From: Apostichopus californicus
Lineage: Eukaryota > Echinodermata > Holothuroidea > Aspidochirotida > Stichopodidae
Direction: 5' to 3'
Assembly: GCA_020650975.1 (NCBI GenBank)
Contig: JAIPMN010001429.1
Location: 1-52,266, forward strand
Length of the DNA: 52,266 nt
Position 1 is the stretch's first letter. Every line of letters begins with the position of its first letter. A program made the translations under genes and the position numbers. Below, one piece after another: positions 1 through 12,300 of this stretch. The notes below the pieces were generated by a model. It was not told where the DNA came from and did no database searches. It saw only the letters and a list, made by a program, of their open reading frames with translations.

Positions 1-208
1 GCAAGATGCGTCGAGCGCCCTCTATCGGCCTCTTTTTTGGTCAGTTTGTAACTTCAGAGGAACAATAGACAACCGAAAAACTTTTAGGACGAACAAAGGT
101 TTGAGAATCTTTTGTTCGTGCTAAAAGTTTTTCGGTTTTCTATTGTTCCTCGGAAGTTGCAAACAAAGCGAAAGAAGAGGCCGATAGAGGGCGCTCGACG
201 CATATTGC
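1..208. repeat. Foldback (MITE-like) element, near-perfect palindrome
   Basis: The first about 97 bases and the last about 97 bases are reverse complements with few mismatches, around a loop near 98-110. The outer arms are tgcgtcgagcgccctctatc and its complement at 183-202. The palindrome reaches the window edge, so it may extend further left. No coding capacity. Confidence 0.9.
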
Positions 209-250
209 CAGTGATACGTGATTTCAAAGCAGTCAAATCAAACCTTTATT

Positions 251-310
251 CATAAATGTTTTCCGGTTTTGTGTTGTTCCTCGGAAGTTGTATGCTAAGC
301 GATAGAAACG
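251..310. repeat. Degenerate third copy of the foldback arm
   Basis: This stretch resembles the right arm at 121-180 (shared gttcctcggaagttg and a gcgatagaa/gcgaaagaa stretch), with substitutions. It is in the same orientation as the right arm, consistent with an older nested or tandem copy. From here to about 810 the sequence is AT-rich with nothing further recognised. Confidence 0.6.
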
Positions 311-811
311 TTCCATGTTTTAATCATAATTTTTTTCTTCAAAAATGGAACGGAGGGTCATAACATACTGCCCGATACTGTTGTTTTAAACTGGTTGTTG
401 TATATTAATAGTTTTCAACCCCAACCGCGCCGCGAAATGAGTTAAGCAGATTCAGGAAACGTTGCCTTGACCATTACTTTAGCAAGTAGGCAATCAAAAG
501 AATTTAAATGATTCAAAAAAAAAGTGTTACTCTACCCACTTCGGTAAAGAAAATTGTATATATTTAACCAACACCGTTGGGTAATGACATCTTCAACTGT
601 TGTGGAAATGAAAACGCACTAACCAACCCAATCCTTCCCCTTACCACCCTCCTCTCCACATCATAGCAATTAATCACATATTAAATGTAATAGGCAGTGC
701 TACACAATAATGAGAGAGAAATAACTCTAATGTCAGCATAATTTATAAGGCTTTTTCATGCCTAAAATTATAGAACTTCACTTTCAATTGATGCTAAACC
801 TCCCCTGTATC

Positions 812-956
812 TGTTGAGAAAAAATGCTTGTTTCTAATATTGAAAGGTTCATAACGGAAGGAAAGAGGTATAAGAACAGAAATGCAAACTGACTTCACTG
901 GGGTTTGAACCCTAGACATTGAGTTTGTCTTGCTCTTCAGGTACAGACCACTAATC
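812..956 (-). repeat. tRNA-derived SINE fragment, interrupted by an insertion
   Basis: Read on the minus strand there is an A-box-like TGGATTAGTGG (958-948) and, about 37 bases on, a B-box-like GGTTCAAACCC (911-901), the internal RNA polymerase III promoter arrangement of tRNA-headed SINEs. The tail runs to about 812. A segment of about 31 bases at 812-845 (ctgttgagaa...tctaatatt) recurs at 1986-2018 on the far side of the inserted element, so SINE sequence or a flanking duplication continues there. Not a functional tRNA. Confidence 0.5.
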
Positions 957-1969
957 CATGGGCGCAGATCCTGGTGGGAACAGCGGGACGCGTCCCCACC
1001 TTCTTTTTCAGTGGTGGGGACATGAAATACCGTGTCCCCACCAATTTGTCTTGACCAAACCCCGCATTTAAAATTCTCCTGTTTTGAACTTTGGCGCAGT
1101 TTGATCCAACATTGTGCAAATGATATGCTAAAAAAAACGAGAATTATTACTATTGACACTGTTAGGCGTGACTTCTCCGCTGAAGTATTAACACATTCAA
1201 TCATGTGAAATATAATCTATACACGAGACTGGTAAATTGTGGTCAGCAAAACGGACTGAGTGCGAACAAAACAATCGTTAGCAAATCACACTGTTTGTTG
1301 GCAATTTGAGCTAGCTTCACGTCCTGCGGTGTTTCCACTTTCAGTTGAATTACCTGAAGTTTTGGTCAATTTCGGGAAATATTTTGAGAAGATAAAATTT
1401 TGGAAGGAAAGTAATTGGATGTTTCTAATTATATGTCTCTGAAGTAAGAATAAACTGGGCCTTACAACCTGCTACACTATAGTACACTTTTCATCGTACT
1501 GTGAGACGTATGAGCTTTCTAAGATGAATATACGAGCATGCAGGAGCAGCATTCATATAAGTCGATGTAACTTAAATTATCACTAGTTCTCATTTTATTA
1601 TATTTATCCACAGTTGTTAAAGATAGGACGGAAATCGCATTTGCGGCAGTCTTTAATTGTTTTCTGGGAGAGGACCCCAGACCCATCGTATACAAAAGTC
1701 TACTTGGATTATATGTCCCCTGATTTTTTTTTTTCTGCAGACGCCCATGTATTTCCCCAAACTAAATTTCTAAGCCATGAGATCTAAAACTTAAGGAGGT
1801 TTGGGAGCATCATTGCGTCTGGGAAGTGTTATTTCCGGCGATCTGGGATGCATATTTGCCAAAAACATTCATGTTAGCTACGCGCGAACCCATGGTTGCG
1901 CTCCGCTTACATAGTATCAGAGAACAGACACGCGTACCCACCATTATCCAAGACTGATCTGCGCCCATG
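957..1969. mobile_element. Non-autonomous hAT-type DNA transposon (1.0 kb)
   Basis: Terminal inverted repeats: catgggcgcagatc at the left and its complement at the right end, followed inward by looser matches (gtggggac / gtacccacc). It is flanked by cactaatc (949-956) and cactaacc (1970-1977), an 8-bp target-site duplication with one mismatch. Eight-base duplications are characteristic of the hAT superfamily. The interior, about 1825-1950, resembles 18670-18780 inside another element of this window. No transposase; open frames inside are short and unrecognised. Confidence 0.72.
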
Positions 1970-2299
1970 CACTAACCACTGCAACTGTTGAGAAATAATG
2001 CTCATTTCTAATATTTGAACCTAACAATGTAAGGACACTTATAAAAATATGGAAAGAGCCAGTTGTGATTCCTTGCCATATACTTTGCTCAAAATTTCAA
2101 TTAAGTGAGGAAATTTTTACAAGCAAAAAAGTAGTGAGAGTATTGGAACCTCTGGATACCATTTGTGAGGAGAACCAGGAAAGACTTCATCACACCAGGA
2201 GTTTCACAGGGCAAGAATGTTATTGATCCTGCGTTTTGGTTTCGATGTTAATCATAACCTTTTTAGGACTGCATACAGGCGGATGGGTGTGTGTGAAGC

Positions 2300-2920
2300 A
2301 TTGCTTGTAAACACGATATCTCAAGAAGGGAAACTTGGTCCAATTTCATAATTGGTGTGTAGGAATACCACATTGGGTAGATGAACCCTATCATTGTTTT
2401 CTGGGAGGGCAAATGTCATTTGGGGTCACCAGAGGTCAAATTGTGAAAACATGTAAACATGATATCTCATGAAGGAAAGCTTGGACTAATCTGATATTTA
2501 GTACGTAGTTGTGACAGTTGAGTTCAAGACCCTTATTATTTTTGGTGGAGATCAAAGGTCATGTGGCATAACCAGGGGTCAAATTGTGGAAATCTTGTTA
2601 TACTTGGCATGTGCATGAATCATATAGAGAAGAAGTTTATTGTTTAACGTGGAGGTTAAAGGTAATCTGAGGTCACCAGATGTCAAACACTGAAAACCTT
2701 GTTAACACTATATCTCAAGTTAGGAAGCATGGAGATTGTTTATAAGTGGCATGCGGATGCGTTATATTGAAATTGAATAGAAAAACTCAATAGAATAGAA
2801 AAATTGAATAGAAAAAATATTGAATAGAAAATTGCTTTTGGTAGAGGTCATAGGTCATCTGGGTCACCAGCAGTCAAACTGGAAACCATTTAAACATGAT
2901 AGCCTATCTCATGGTAGAAA
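2300..2920 (+). repeat. Degenerate tandem array, unit about 100-190 bases
   Basis: A recurrent module, ggtcaccagaggtcaaattg with variants followed by tgaaaac and often an atatctca stretch, starts near 2424, 2570, 2671 and 2861. A diverged copy lies near 3528. Units are unequal and strongly diverged, so the array is old. No coding signal. Confidence 0.65.
2771..2833 (+). repeat. Short minisatellite of a ttgaatagaaaa unit
   Basis: Four to five imperfect copies of an 11-15 base A-rich unit (ttgaatagaaaa), lying inside the last unit of the larger array. Confidence 0.75.
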
Positions 2921-4614
2921 TCAGGACATTTATATTATAGTAGCTCTGTTTCTGGTGAATAAGCAGAAGTCTATTGCAATGAAGTAATCGAAACTTCAAT
3001 GCAGTTTTGTATTCTGGTTACTTATTATGTTCTATAATTACATGTCTTGTTGGATTGACTCACTTGAAAGCTGGCTACATTCAGCTTTAGTGAACTGGAC
3101 CCGACAGAGTCCACTGTCGTGACAATTTTGTTTGATAGTCATGGAAAGCATTAGTCTTATGACTGATGAGCACTGGCACCGAACACCTGTTTGCTGTTCA
3201 TGACTGGTGCTCATGCAGGTCACATGCAAAATTCCTTTCCAGTGATTGGTTACACATTCGTCAAGACCACGCTGTCGTACTTGTGTACAGTTGCACTCTG
3301 CAAAAACCGTTGTCGATAACAAGCGGGGGAAACGCCGCTACATGCCGGATTTGAACGAATGAAGCCTAAAAAGTAGCTTAAATCTGGCTAATTCGTTAGC
3401 AGTCATAGTACAAGCACAATGTCCAACAATACACAATTTCTAACAGTCGAGTTGAGTCAGGTTTCCATTCAATTGGGAATTGTACAAGAAGCCTAATGTT
3501 TTGGGCGGAGGTCAATTGTCGTTTGAGTTAACCTGGGGTCAAATTGTGAAACTATTTTTTACACATTATATCAACAAGGACAGATGTCATATTTTGTTGA
3601 TGTATCACATTTGTTACAAGAAGCCTGTTGATGAGAATGGTCATTTCAGGAAAGCCTGTGTCATTGTGAATTTATTGCTTGTCACATCACACTGTTTTTC
3701 ACTGTATTACTAAAATCAAGAATATTGTACACCCTCACTATACATCAGATTCATGAAGAAAGCTGCTCATGTTACATCATCGAAACCACACTGCATTTTT
3801 GCATTCTGTTTTTTTTTTGTATATATATTTGGCTAAAATGATTTATTTAGTGGTTCTCAAAATCGATGTAACAATGATATTAATTTCAAATGCGAAACAA
3901 ATGAGGCATGACACAAATTTGTCTGCAAATGTTTGAAATGATTTATTTCTCCACTAAATAGGAGGATTCAAATTATTGAACTTACAAACGCATGCTAGAA
4001 TATCTTAGACAATGGGTATGCCAAATTATATGACATGCCTTTGGTCAGGATAAAAAAAGTGTACAAATCAATGCAAATTTATGGCATTAATTTGAGAAGT
4101 AACATATCTGAACTCAGTGGAATCTATGGTAAACATCCTGACTTCTCTTTTTTTTTTAAACTTCCACTTTTTTCAAATTAGGCTCAGAACCAGTTCATTT
4201 CATGGCAGAAAACGGTACCATCTATCCCCCCCCCCCCCACCAGAGCACCACAAACTTTTTACTCATTGTCACTTTACAACTTATCTATATGCCGATGAAT
4301 GTCCTCTGTTGAGAAGTAATTTCTTTAACAATCAAATTTCCAGTAAAACGTTTGTTGATGACTGTCTCAGTAATAGCCTTCATTTATCTTTCTATGGCAG
4401 ATGCCGTCCGTAACATTACTATTTGAGACAATTATTTAGCCCCAAAAAACTTATCATGTATTTCACATGTGTTTTACTCGAATACAAAAATTACAAATAA
4501 TTTTCTATTCCATTCTTCAAGAGGTATTTGAAAATACAGTTTCCCGATCCAATGTAGCAGTTACCTGGAAGTAACGTATCACTGATGCTGTATTTCAATC
4601 TAACTGAACTCTAC
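2921..4614. other. Region downstream of FBXL7, no gene recognised
   Basis: AT-rich sequence with scattered repeats: a diverged unit of the tandem array near 3480-3550, a dispersed repeat at 3775-3808, a loose inverted repeat around 3842-3960 (tatttagtgg facing ccactaaata) and a C13 run at 4226-4238. Open frames are short and unrecognised. Confidence 0.5.
3775..3808 (-). repeat. Dispersed 32-base repeat, copy 1
   Basis: The reverse complement matches 18881-18912 with one difference over 32 bases (core cagaatgcaaaaatgca then tgtggtttcgatga). Both copies are outside the recognised transposons. Confidence 0.8.
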
Positions 4615-5593
4615 CAAACACAGACAGACACACACAGATGACACACACACAGACTTCCACATATGTGACGACTCTGCCATTATTCAACTCCAATCGACAA
4701 AACAGAGCATGACTGCCTTTATTAAGGATCGTGAAGAAAACTCTGTGCCTATATCCCCTCAGTTTGAATTGTGAAAGTATTTATAAGACTGTTCGGGCAA
4801 AATAGACCCACCCTATCATCCCAGGATAGATGTTCACCTACTTAAATCTTAACAGCATTTTGAAATTGTATTTACTGTAATATTTCAGCTATTAAACAAG
4901 AGAGTGAAAATGAAAACTGCTCTCTGCTGCTCTCTGCCTCTTAAAAACTTTTCACACAAATAAATGGACAGAAGTTTAACATTTGAACAAGAGTAAAAAA
5001 CAAGTAATTAATCAAACCATCAAAAGTTGTAACTGAACGATTGAAACAGTTACACAAACGTTTCTTTCCTTTTTCCTTTTTTATATCAATTACGAGAACA
5101 GTCATTAGGAACAATTTCCAAACATTTCTTGTTTCTTCGTTAAAACTAAAGAAACTTGAAAAAAGCCATGAATGTCAGATTGATGAGCAATGCTCTGATT
5201 TTAAGAATATTACAAGGAATGTTTCTAGTACAAAATACTTTGGCAAGTTTTGAAGCCCTTTGTCTTTCAAGGGGTGTGTGTGTGTACACTATCAATGGTC
5301 ACAAAGGTACAGAAAACTGGTGACCATTTCTCAAATCAAGTAAACTAGCTAAGAAGCTTATCAAGCTATGCTAACAATACTTCTTATGATAGAAAAACTT
5401 GTTCTCATACAGAAATATTACTTGACACATTGGTAAGGTAACTTTGCGGTAAAAACAAGTTTACTGTTGACCAACGAAACAGACCTGATGGAAACCTGCT
5501 TCTGGAGAAATCCATCACGTTGTCTTCATCGTGTTCATCCGAACTTTTTCCTCCTCGTTGACTTCTCGACAGAAGATGATTTTCTCTTTCTCC
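4615..5593 (-). other. FBXL7: FBXL7 3' untranslated region (end inferred)
   Basis: Sequence downstream of the FBXL7 stop with no open frame of note. A short GT/AC run lies at 5273-5286. The extent is inferred from the first AATAAA on the minus strand at 4718-4723, followed about 60-100 bases later by a GT-rich stretch (4615-4655). The true end is not visible, and further AATAAA copies exist near 3846 and 3941 on this strand. Confidence 0.5.
4718..4723 (-). promoter_or_regulatory. Candidate FBXL7 polyadenylation signal AATAAA
   Basis: AATAAA on the minus strand about 870 bases after the FBXL7 stop. The minus strand then turns GT-rich over 4655-4615 because of the CA/CAGA microsatellite on the plus strand, a plausible downstream element. 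Confidence 0.45.
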
Positions 5594-6336
5594 TCAATAG
5601 AATGAAGGGTTAGTGTGTTCAATGATACACTTTTTGCAGCATCTTTTCAGAAGATGGTAGGCTTCTTTCGACACCTGCTCACAATCTTGGATATTCAGCT
5701 GCTGCAGTTCGGGACATTTTGCGGCCAGGAGGCGAACAGTTCGATCTGTAACATACATACAGCCCTTCAGGCTTAGCTTCCGTAAGCTTGTACAGTTTTC
5801 TATGATACATATTAATCCCCTGTCCGAAATAGAGGGACACTTACCAACGTCCAGAGAACGGAGTCTCCGACAGCCTCTGGAAAGGGCCTCTAAAGCTTTG
5901 TCCGTTAGATAAATACAGCCTCTCGCGTTTAAGTATCGTAGCTTTGAGCATTTCTTGGCCATCAAATTGATGCCGATGTCCGTCACAAATTCGCACTTGG
6001 CGATACTGAGATACTTGAGATGGTACTCTAACTTGGACAACTCACGTAACCCTAGATCCGTCACTCTCGGGCAATCGCTGAGCGATATCTCACGCAGCAT
6101 CAGGCAGTAGTTAGAAAGGTATTGCACTCCGACGTCACTTATTAAATCGCACTTCCTCAGGTAGACGTTGACCAGCGCTGGACAGTTCGTGGCGATCGTC
6201 CGGAGTCCGTCGTCGTCTAATAGAGGGCAGTCTGACATGTCTAAGAATCTCAGGTTGATCTTTTGTTTCATGAACATTGCGGGGTCAAGGTTCATATTGT
6301 CAGCTGGAAGATTCATACAGTTTAACTGCTTGCAAG
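5594..6336 (-). CDS. FBXL7: FBXL7 coding exon 4 (LRR domain, stop codon)
   Basis: 743 bases after the acceptor TTTTCCATTTCAG, ending at TGA (5594-5596). Encodes residues 271-516: about eight to nine Cys-type LRRs with the repeating pattern C..L..L.L..C..(I/V)(T/S)D.(G/A)L..L...C, including LRYLNARGC, LRSLDVGKCP and LQQLNIQDCE, which are close to the vertebrate FBXL7 wording. The LRR solenoid binds substrate. The last residues, IIEHTNPSFY, form the conserved tail. An ATG near the 5' end of this exon is internal: reading from the acceptor adds ACKQLNC before it, matching the continuation of the LRR begun in exon 3. Confidence 0.98.
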
Positions 6337-9300
6337 CTGAAATGGAAAATTATGAAAGAAATGTCACTCTAAAAGAGGGACCAACAGAAGTACAGCAAAT
6401 AGACTGAAGAGTCTTGTTTAATACATATTGCAGGATCTCTGTAGAGTACTAGAGTCATTATGTAGTAATACTAAATTTTTATCAGGACAAACTAGCAAGG
6501 GAGTTTATGGAGGGGGGGGGGGGTTAAAGTGACCCGTACCCCAAGAGAAGACTGAAGTAGTGAAGCCAACATAGGAAAACAATAAATGGTTAACAGTGCC
6601 CTTTAGAGATGTTTTTTATAAATTCACTTATCCCTGTGATAAGATAATGGGACTTTCTCAGTGGATCTTTCCCTGCTCTGCCTCTATGGATATCCGAACA
6701 GCTCTGATGCAGAGATCAGGAACCAAGTCATCGCAACATACACATGTGTAGCTTTTCAATCTGATATTGTGAATGCTGAATGATTCCCTGCTGAAGAGTT
6801 AGGCACCCAAATGACCACCACACCTTAGTAGCTCTTATCTATTGGATTCATTTAGAACAACCTGAAATAATCACAACCACTTAGTCAAACTAGTTGACTT
6901 CAATTAGGCCCTAGTAAGTCGATTCATTTCCATTATTTCTCATGAGCCTCTGGCTCGATCCAAGAAAAACACAACATACTACAGTGATATAGCTACTGCA
7001 TTTGTGGAACCGATCCTGTGAACTACACAGGATCATATTACTCGATGGAATTTTTCAAATCGACCAACGATGACCTCACCAAACTTTGTTCATCCACTGA
7101 CTGTATTTTTTTTTTCTGTGCAGGCAACTGATATTTAGAGCATATTAAACAAATTGCTTTTTCTACAACCTGTAAGATCAATGCACTTTTTTACACACCC
7201 ACATCATTACAAAGTTATTCAAAGACCAGTTTTCAACAAGATACACCCCTGTCTTGGCTGATCAAAACTTGACGACAAGTAATCAGATCTTTGTCAAAGA
7301 ATTCCTGTTACCTAAATAATTTTTTCTCGCCTCTAGATATGCCCTGGGTAGAACCTATGAAGTTTTCCAGTAGTGGGACTAAAATAGTGGTTATCACAGT
7401 GGAAGTTGGATGCCAACCCCCCGTTGAGATTCTAGATTATCTTCTGGAGGGATACAAGCCATCTTGATCTAGCAGTTATAGCTAAAAGCATATTGGTCTG
7501 CATGGCTCACCGTATTGGGGCAGATTTGAATAGAAAGTGGACAGTAAAGTGGACAGTTGAGTCGACTCAGCGGGCTAAGATGAGACCCTTCCCTTTGAGG
7601 CACTAAAACCTGATCATACTTAATGGTCAGCTGTCAGATGCCACACTCATGACTAAATATTTGTATTTGTGATTAGCAGATCATACAACTAAATGTGAAG
7701 CTTGCTGTAATCACTCAGCTGGTGTCAAGATGAGATGTGTTTCTCATCAGTGCAGAGTGGGGCAACAGTTAAAAACCAAAATTTGAAGAAAAAATCACAA
7801 ATTTTCCCAGAGTTTTATTTCAAATTGAAAACAAAATTTGATTAAATACTTAAGAACCTGACCGAAAACAAAACCTGATTTACATCAGTGACAGGTTAGG
7901 TCAGGGTGCTGTTTGGGGATTTCAGGTTTAAATGATTCAGTAAATATTGAAACAGAGACTTCTATCATTTAAACCCATTTTGATTGTTCACTGATAGCTC
8001 AAACAAAGACAAATATCAGACGATAAATATGTGGATTAAAAACAGTGGGAATGCATTGTGGAACCTAAAAGGCATGTTTAACAAACTTTATATGATTTTT
8101 TCCACTGAACTACTGTAGTTGCAAGTGGTCCAACTTCAAAATTCACTCACTTGGTCATTAAGTTTTGTAACAGAATTGCCCTTCTTCCACCATTAGCCCA
8201 AGCAAACTTTGTGAAATTCCCCTCTTCCCCACCCTCCCTCCCTCCCCCCTCACCTCCCATGTTGACCTAGTCATTGCTAATATCCTCTCTTCTGTCAGGT
8301 TTAGCGAGGGAATGGGAGTGAGATCTTACCTGACACATCTAAGTGATCCAAGCTGGAGCACTGAGAGACCACTTTAAATATTGCTTCGTTGGTCACCATA
8401 CTGCAGCCTCTAAGCTCCAGGTGGGTCAGCTCTGGACACTTTGCTGCGATCACCATCAGGCCCAGATCGGTCAGCCTCTCGCAGGCATTCAGGGTGACCC
8501 GTTGCACCATCAGACAGACGTACGGCGTCTCCTGACAGAGCCTGTGCATGAGGACCTCTAGGGCCCTGTCCACATTGATGAACCGCCCCGATAAGTTTAT
8601 GGAGGTCCAGAGGCTGGGCTGGTAGACCAGACGGTGCCATCTGCGGCAGACTGCCGAGCAGAGGCAGAGGGACTTGGTGGGCAAGAATGAGAAGACACGG
8701 GTGATCACATGATCAGAGAGCAGATCAAATCTGGAATGTTTGGAAGACTGCCGAGGATTTCGGAAGACTACTTTAGGCGGTGGGATCTCCTGGTGATTGT
8801 TGTTACTGGTGGGAGGAACTGGAGACGAAGACGTAGATGCGCGAGAGGAGAGGTTGCCGGACGATGTGGTGGGAGTGGAGCTCTTAACGGTCGAATCAGT
8901 GGTGAAAACACTGCCCGCCGATGGGGTCGATGCCTTCGAAGTCGACGGTCCACCATTTTCGTTATGAATCTGAAGACTACCGATCTTCAAGGACTCTGAA
9001 AGACGGAAGAGGATAACATTATAAATCGAAACTGCCTAATGACTTTAATTTTGAATTACTCTCAACTTTTTGCCATATTATACTTTGTGTAACAATGTTC
9101 TTTTTTGGTTATATGTATATGCAATTTCAGAACATGTTTAGGGCAAAGAGAAAGAAAACAATCTGATCGCCTTCATGACTTGATCGGCATCTCTTCTAAT
9201 ACTTCAAGTAAATTGACAACATGCAAGTTTGTGCACTCCCCATCTCCCTTCCTCATAGCTCCACCCTCCGTTTCTCAAAACCTCTCCTCCCCCCCCCCCC

Positions 9301-12300
9301 TCCATGTGAAGTTTTTTCAGACATTCATTTGCTACAGTAACAAACTCCATTTAAATATAGCTGTCACTGCCTGTACCTTTCTGGTCACGGGGCAGTAAAT
9401 ACCATTCCCAGATTGAAACACAAAACTACAACAGTTTTCATACATCTACATGCACCCACAAAAGGGCTGAAATATTAAGTGGCCACAACACACACTCAAT
9501 ATAATTTCATATAAAGTGTTCCTGAATATTGCAAAATGTGCCTTTTATGAATTTCTATCATATATCAGCCAATTATTCACTGCTTAAATTTCCTAGCTAG
9601 CGCCCTCAAGTTGGCAAACTAAGCTGTTGATGTCATTATTGAAAGAAATACTGCTCCTGCAGCAGCCATGTGTACTAGATGGATTATTAAAAACTATTGT
9701 TTAGTCTAAATTATTTCACTTTACCTCAAGCACAAGGAGGAGGAAGGGGATGGGGGGGGGGGGGAGAGGAGAATTGGGAGGGAGATGTCAGAATTGAAGG
9801 GTGACAAACAACTTGGAGAACCAATTGTTAAGAGTAATTTGTTGTTTACTTTAAAATAGAAATTCTATCATTGAGTAATCTTTCAGATAGCTATAAATCA
9901 CTCCTGTGCAAAGTCTTGGCAATTCTGCTTCTCTTTTCTTTGCCAACAATCCTCTGCAGAATGTTTTTGTGTTGCGCCTTGACTTGACTTTAACCATTCA
10001 CCTCCCTGTAATATTAAAATTCATGAATATTCAATTCATTTTGTACTGCATGTTAAAACAGTAAGTACTGCAAAATTAGTGTCTACATTTCATGTAGAGT
10101 ATTCAGTTAATGCACCTTTTCCATTTTTTGTCATTTTCAGCAATTTTACCGAATTTAGTATTTACCACATTAAACTAGTGAAGATAAGATCACACAATTA
10201 ATCAAACTAAGACATAAACCTACATGGTTAATCAGATGATATGGTAATTAGTGAATAACTAACGATTTCATTTGCATATTAAAACTTTCACCTCCCAGAC
10301 ACAAGTTGATATGCTGATGTTTCCACTTAACTTTCTTTGAATAGAAACTAGAAATGGAATAATTAATTCTTTTTTTATCATGGAACCAACTTAGTTGTCA
10401 AACAATTTAATACCGAAATCAAGATAAATCGATGCAGTCATGAGTAGTATGTACAATACTACAGTATATAATATTTTTGTAATGATAAACTATATAATGG
10501 AGCAGGATGTCAGCATAAATTTCCTGAGCGACTCCTGAGCAATTCACTTCTGAAAGAAAAAGGGTTTTAAAATCATGCCAATAAATATAAATTTAAAATA
10601 TAAAATAATTTTTGATGAGAAGAAAATAACTCTACCTGGTTTCTTTGGAGGTCTTCTTACAACAAACTTGAGCATGACATTTAAGCAAACATTACTCCAT
10701 TGGGAAAAGTCACTCCACGTGGGCAAATATGCAAAAGCGGCTGGAAACATATTCTACAATATCCACATGACACAGAATTAAATAAAAGTTTGGCCGTTTT
10801 CAAAGTCAAAACAGTGATGCAAAACATGCCAAGGCTCGGATCGGAAAATGTTTCAAATACTCGTCAAATCTGGACACAAAATAATTCTAAAACCAGCCAA
10901 ATCATTCACAAGTCTGTGAGTCCAGTCCTGTTTCCATTAACAACTATTTATCTTGTTGTATGAGATTTAAGGCTCCAACCAAAAATGTCACATTTCTGAA
11001 ATTCTGTGAGTTTGTTAACTCTTCAATCAACCACCGTAAGGTTTGTATACAGAGTTTATTCTTGTTCATATCATCACAAAACACACCACCTGGAAAATAA
11101 GTAAAGTTTTGAATCAAACAGCAAAAAAATTAGGACACACACACCCACCCCTCTCGATCCTGAGGGTATTCGTAATTTAGCAAAAGAATGCAAAAATCGC
11201 ACTTGTACCAACAAACTGAAATTCACATCTGGGTCAAAACTTTATCCAGAGGGGGCAAAAAAAGGCATTCCAAAGCTTTGTCATGTACCCAGTATCAAAG
11301 CAGACCTTTATCTTGGATAAAACAAAATAAACGTGCACGAAAACACAAGAAAACTCCCTCTAAAATGGCCTTAAGATAGTAATTTTACAGTCAGGCTTCA
11401 CCAAATATTGGCACAATTTTCACAGAGCAGTGCTACTGCCTACTTGTCCTAGGACAAACGAGTCTGTTGCACAGAATGGCTATTGGCACAACTGACTCGT
11501 GTTTGCACTGTCCACAGACGATAATCAAAACGATACCCAGGCACAACCTGATAGTCGCTGGTGTCAAATTTACCACCCATATTACAGTAGGTACCTCAAG
11601 TGTGAAAATATGCTCCATTTGTATCAATTGGACAGAGGAAAAACTCACAGTCTATCACATGTACATATATCAGAAAACAAAATGTGTCACATTTTATTGG
11701 ATATTAAAGATTTTTATTGATACTGAGATTTTCCTTTGTTGATGGGGAAAAAAACAAAAGTTGACACAAAAAATCATTGCTATAGTTTTGGCCCCTAATA
11801 CTTTGCCTGGTAATGATTTTTTTTCACTGTGTGGTGGTGAGTCTGGTGATAGACTGGCACATTAAACATAACTGCATGAACTCGGAGTGACAAGAAATGA
11901 TGGCATTGATATACAGATGATGGTGAGATGGATTTACCACATTATTACAACTTTACCTACAGGTAGTAGCAGGACTCACATTACTGAATGGTAGTGGCAG
12001 ATTCTAGCATAAATTTAAAACTAGTACTGAAAAGGGAAAACATTTCTTATCAGCTGAAAAATGCTAGAACTTGTTAACAGATCGTTTTTAAATTTCTTGA
12101 TCTAACATCCGTGATTTGATCCACAATTGTATCTAAATCTACTCAGCTTGCTTAAAAATCAATACAGATTAAATCAACCAAGTTTGAATGCCTGTTTGAG
12201 CTATACAGTAACCAAGTAGGTTAAGAGTACTGTATATAGAAATGAGCTAACTAAAAGGGCATAAGAAGCTTCAGAATGGTAGATTCCGAGGGAAGAGGCC

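Noticed and set aside
898-960. Functional tRNA gene
   Set aside because: Only A-box-like and B-box-like sequences are present. No acceptor stem or anticodon arm can be folded, and the A box is split by an insertion.
794-1204. 136-codon minus-strand ORF
   Set aside because: It crosses from a SINE fragment into the hAT-type element, so the open frame is a by-product of repeats; no domain is seen.
8301-8990. Stand-alone F-box protein of 229 residues ending in the intron
   Set aside because: The frame runs past a consensus donor at 8329 into intron 3. Its apparent start is an internal TTG and its true borders are splice sites of FBXL7 exon 3.
8343-8999. Several plus- and minus-strand frames of 60-97 codons over FBXL7 exon 3
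   Set aside because: They are shadows of the GC-rich exon in other frames.
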